Assembly: GCF_036323735.1 (NCBI RefSeq) | Contig: NC_086029.1 | Coordinates: 53,795,357-53,859,356, forward strand | DNA from: Rattus norvegicus | Lineage: Eukaryota > Chordata > Mammalia > Rodentia > Muridae | Direction: 5' to 3' | Length of the DNA stretch: 64,000 nucleotides | Shown: positions 60,424 through 64,000 of the stretch, in pieces | Position numbering within the stretch: position 1 is the first letter of the stretch | Layout of the letters: the number at the start of each line of letters is the position of its first letter | The notes under the pieces: model-generated | Told to the model about the DNA's origin: nothing | What the model saw: the letters and a program-made list of their open reading frames with translations, nothing else | The model's database searches: none | Translations under genes and position numbers: made by a program

Positions 60424-60494
60424 GTGTCAATGGTACATCAAGGCCAAAATGAAGTCAGAAGAGAAGAGAAGAACACACTTACAGAACAGCCACC
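60424..60494 (+). CDS. Epha6: Epha6 coding exon: start of juxtamembrane segment
   Basis: This 71-nt exon completes the Arg codon (AG|G) and encodes CQWYIKAKMKSEEKRRTHL then QNSH plus the first base of the next codon. The dense positive charge (RCQWYIKAKMK, KRR) is the stop-transfer segment on the cytoplasmic face of the membrane. The regulatory juxtamembrane tyrosines and the kinase domain are encoded by later exons outside the window. The acceptor is a short pyrimidine run ending TTGGAAG at 60417-60423, interrupted by GGA and therefore suboptimal. The donor is GTGAGT at 60495. Exon sizes and phases of the three exons (163, 109 and 71; phases 1, 2 and 1 out) are mutually consistent. A B3-type SINE ends about 61 bp upstream, so little single-copy sequence is left for branchpoint and polypyrimidine tract. 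Confidence 0.95.
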
Positions 60495-62371
60495 GTGAGT
60501 AGTGCTTTGTTCCTTGCTCTGTGTCCTCCCGATGCCTCCAGAGCTTCACTCAAGTTTGTGATCCAGGGCGCTGAGAAAGCAAACAAAAAATTCATTTCCA
60601 ACCTTTTGGCATGAAGGGCTTCATCTAGCTCCAGGTTCAGGGTGGAAACTGCACCTGATTCTCATTAAAGGCATTACCTTTTCTTCAGCGACGGCAGGGC
60701 AACCAAACAAATTATGTTTACTAAAAATACATAGTGACTAATTGTGTCGAGTTACTCACCATCGCAAGGGCTCTGGAACACAAGTCAGTTTTGTTTAGTG
60801 AAGCATTCCATATAGACACGTTGAGTAACCCTTATTCCTTTTTTGGAGAGACTGTCACTTAATCATACAACAAAGCAATTTACAATTCATTAGCACTATA
60901 AAGGTATATCAGCTCTTTAACTCTTAGAATATGTATGAAGCCCTGTGCTGACTACAAGGTTATATTCATTTGAAGATCTCTCTCTCTCTCAGCAAGCTAT
61001 AATTACCACTATAGTTGGTTGGGTAATTGCCCTTCTCGTCTCCCAAATACCCACCTCCACCTTCACCTTCAAATTACAGACTCCTTCATCAAGACAGTTT
61101 TTCTATGGAGACATACTGGAGTAACAAGAAAGGGACGTTCTTTAATTAACCAAAGTATACAGATAATAAACAGAGCAACTTGTTCAGCTGTTTAGACCTC
61201 CCTTTGCATTTAAATCAACCAAAACCAAAACCAAAATGCGGGAGGGGAGGTTTTAAGTAATATATTATAAATTTCTGAGGTGACTTGGGAGAAAATTCTA
61301 AGGCACTTTTCATTTTTCGAAGTGGTCTCAGAGTCACCTGCCTGAGAGACCTGGCCTGAGACGACCTCAAAACATTGTAAACAGATTGCAAAAACCTGGC
61401 TGCGGACGCGTGGGCAGATGACTAATGCCAGGCCACCTTAAGATTCACTGCGGGGCTTTTTTACTAGGGTGCAGAGAGAACCAGTGCTTCTGAGGTATTT
61501 ATTACCTGCTTTCCCAGCAGCAGATTAGCATAAACTAAAGCAGATGGGCTCAGCAGCCCTGTTGAAAATAACCGGAAGCCACTGAGGAAGGGAAGCAAAA
61601 GAAAGGAGTGTTAAGAAAGCAGCGATGAATTAAATTCGAAACCCGATATGATATTCACAACTGGGACTAATATGGTCCTGGTTTTCCTGACACGACATGT
61701 ATTGCATTTTCATGGAAGAAATGTTGTTATCTAATTAGTGTAGAGAAAGGCATTACTGCTTTACGTCATCATGGCTTACTTGTTAAAATCGCATGAGAGT
61801 TAGAAATAGCATATTTATCTGTATTTAAGGAGTATTTTCAACATGACCATACATATAATTAGCTGACACTAATTCTCTGGCAGAATCAGGGATTAAATAT
61901 TAATTGTAACTCTGATTAAGTTATCAGTAGAGCATAGAGGTTATGAACATATGAATACAACATAAAGATACAAGCTATCTCTTCTTTCTCCTATTTAAAT
62001 TGTGACAAGTCATGATAAAACATTTCAGAGTCCATGTCAGGCCCCCCTACATTTGGAAATGTACTTTTCTGGTTCTATTTTTTTGAATGCTAATTTTCTC
62101 ATGTGTGCATATCAAAACACCAAGAAGGCATAGGGAAAAGGCAATAAATGAAGACAGCAAGCATATAATAATTAACAAAGCAAATTATAGCTACTAATGA
62201 ACATCTTATTGCCTCCTCTAAATTTGCTTTCTTACTTTTTGTTTTGTTTTTTTTAACTAAAGATTTTCCTGTAAGAGCGTGAGACTAAAAGTACTACTTA
62301 ACTATGAATTAGTATGGCTTTTAATTTGTGAGAACAAAAAATCAACTATCATTCACTCATTTTATATTATG
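60495..62371. other. Epha6 intron after the juxtamembrane exon, mostly unique
   Basis: GTGAGT donor. Apparently unique sequence, with a relatively GC-rich, repeat-free block at 61290-61620 that looks unlike neighbouring intron. Confidence 0.5.
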
Positions 62372-62740
62372 TGTTAGTTATTTTGAATCTCTGTAACAAA
62401 ACAATGGACAGAAATACCTTATAAATTAAAAATTTATTTTGCTCCTGGTCTCAGAGGTCTCAGCATAAAGGCTATGATGGAGCAAGTATGTTCAACTCAT
62501 GGCAGAAAGAAAAAAAAGCAGAATGTACTGTGAAGGACAGCCTATACTGTGGATTGTCATGCTTTTCTCCATTACCTCATCCACAAACTAGCTTATGCAA
62601 TTGCTCTACCAAGATATGAAGAAGTCTTCTCCCTTATGACTACTACCTTAGATCACCTATATAGAAGCACCCAAAGAAGACCTTTATTAACCCCCAAAGC
62701 ATTTCTCTATTAAAGTTGTCATTCTAAATTAACCATCATG
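62372..62740 (+). repeat. Rodent medium-reiteration repeat (second family), copy 2
   Basis: TGTGTTAGTTATTTTGAATC, TCTGTAACAAAACAATGGAC, AATTTATTTTGCTCCTGGTC, AACTCATGGCAGAAAG, ending TAAATTAACCATCATGAG. Diverged. Confidence 0.55.
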
Positions 62741-64000
62741 AGTCTACCTTCCATCAACTTGATGTCTAAACATGCCTCCTTAAACCAAAGCATTCTACCC
62801 CTCGCCCCAAACCATTTTGTGTGCAACTTACAATATCAGATACATTGATTCCATTTCCCAGAACCCACTCATTAAAGTCTTAATAACTCAACAATCCTGA
62901 AAAGTCCAAAGTCTCCAGTAAGAACAGAGTCACAGGAAGCAGATAGAGTGATGTAATTACACGTATTCCAAAAGCCAGAAATAGGGAACACCAAATAATG
63001 TTTGGACCAGAACAAGAAAAAATATAACAGGGTAAATATTCAATCAGATAGCATTATATCTAGCAGCCAGTTCATGTAGAATGGCATAAGTTTCAAAGGA
63101 CTTGGGCATTACCTCCTCCTAGCTAGTTGTAGCATACTTGACTATGTACCTGGGCTGGCTCTATTTGCTGCTATAGTCTTTTTCAATAGGTATTTCATAT
63201 TTCAATAGTATTTTCATGTTTCATATTTCAGAATCCCTGGCTTCCTGGGATCTCTATTCCACCTTTAGCTTTGCTTTCCTAACTTCATACATTATCTTAT
63301 CGGGGCTTAGCCCAGTAATACCAAATCTACACATTTCCAGGACCTCCTGGATTTCTTTGAAAGTTGAGTGGAAGTCTCCATAAGCCTACCCATGATCCTC
63401 CTAATTTTATCATTACAACACTAGAATTAGTGAAACAAATGCTATAATCTTTTGCCTGTTAGAACCACAAGTATAGAGCACTCTTAGAGTCTAGATGACC
63501 AAGGAAAAATGAAATGAATTTTAAGGAAACAAATGGTCCTAGGTTAGTAGTATATGCCGTTGCATCTTTTCTCTTAGAAAGCTCTTGGGTGACATGGGTA
63601 GAAACCTGCTTATTCCTGAAATATTCTCATGGCATAGCTTATTGTTCCAAAGCAGAGTACATAGCTTCTTCTTGCTGGTTCTAATCTCTCCAACAAGTCA
63701 CATCCTCCTTTTCCATAACTTTAAACTTATTTCTCTCTGATCAAATTGTGAGGTATTTTTTCAAAGCCCTCTATTCTGTTTTGTAAATCACAATCCTCAT
63801 GTAACTGCAGCTAAATGTAGTCACCAAAACTGTGTCAGAGCCTTACTGGGCTACTGGAAATTTCTTCCACCATATTCTTCTTCAGTGACCTTTACATTTA
63901 GCCTTCCACCAGGACATGGACAAAAGGGAAAATTCTTTGTCAGAATGTAACACTAATATCCTCTAGTCAGATTTCCAGTAGAGTTCTTATTCCTATAAGA
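62741..64000. other. Epha6 intron to window end, no feature seen
   Basis: No exon found; the next Epha6 exon (juxtamembrane tyrosines) is not in the window. Confidence 0.5.

Noticed and set aside
1..64000. CRISPR arrays, operons, or bacterial/phage-type systems
   Set aside because: The window is a mammalian intron. Regular repeats are minisatellites without spacer-repeat structure, and there are no prokaryotic genes or ribosome-binding sites.

Overview
The window is mammalian, and almost certainly rat. Two tRNA-Ala-derived ID SINEs, each with a perfect target-site duplication (TSD), plus B1, B2 and B3 SINEs and rodent LINE-1 3' ends, are the signature of a murid genome. ID elements this intact and this dense point to Rattus rather than Mus. 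About 99% of the window is intron.

The only functional gene I can support is Epha6, the Eph-family receptor tyrosine kinase, on the + strand. Three consecutive coding exons are present. 18936-19098 encodes the end of the second fibronectin III domain. 57059-57167 encodes the extracellular stalk and transmembrane helix. 60424-60494 encodes the stop-transfer and start of the juxtamembrane segment. Their splice phases join perfectly (A|CT gives Thr, AG|G gives Arg). The introns between them are 37,960 and 3,256 bp. The preceding FN3 exon and the following juxtamembrane/kinase exons lie outside the window. No separate gene was found inside the introns.

Layout. 1-18.9 kb is upstream intron with ID elements, L1 3' ends, SINEs, a (CTG)19 tract, a 22-bp minisatellite and a 37-nt U2 snRNA retrocopy. 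19.1-57.06 kb is the large intron. Its first third is AT-rich and poor in recognisable repeats. It then holds minus-strand L1 fragments (25.2 and 39.5 kb), a plus-strand L1 3' half (34.7 kb), a 305-bp higher-order minisatellite (47.6 kb), a 118-bp perfectly alternating purine-pyrimidine tract (48.1 kb), a 2.8-kb truncated L1 with a nested inverted L1 (48.8-52.1 kb), and a complete processed pseudogene of Acat2 (54.9-56.8 kb) ending only 195 bp before the transmembrane exon. 57.2-60.4 kb is a short intron whose 3' end is a B3-type SINE 61 bp from the acceptor. 60.5-64 kb is downstream intron.

I see no novel multi-gene system. The most informative items are retrotransposition products (the Acat2 retrocopy, the truncated U2 copy and the twin-primed L1) and the possibility that intronic polyadenylation signals produce EphA6 forms lacking the membrane anchor. 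Repeat family names come from recognition of characteristic sequence, not from a search, and old or diverged copies are marked with low confidence.
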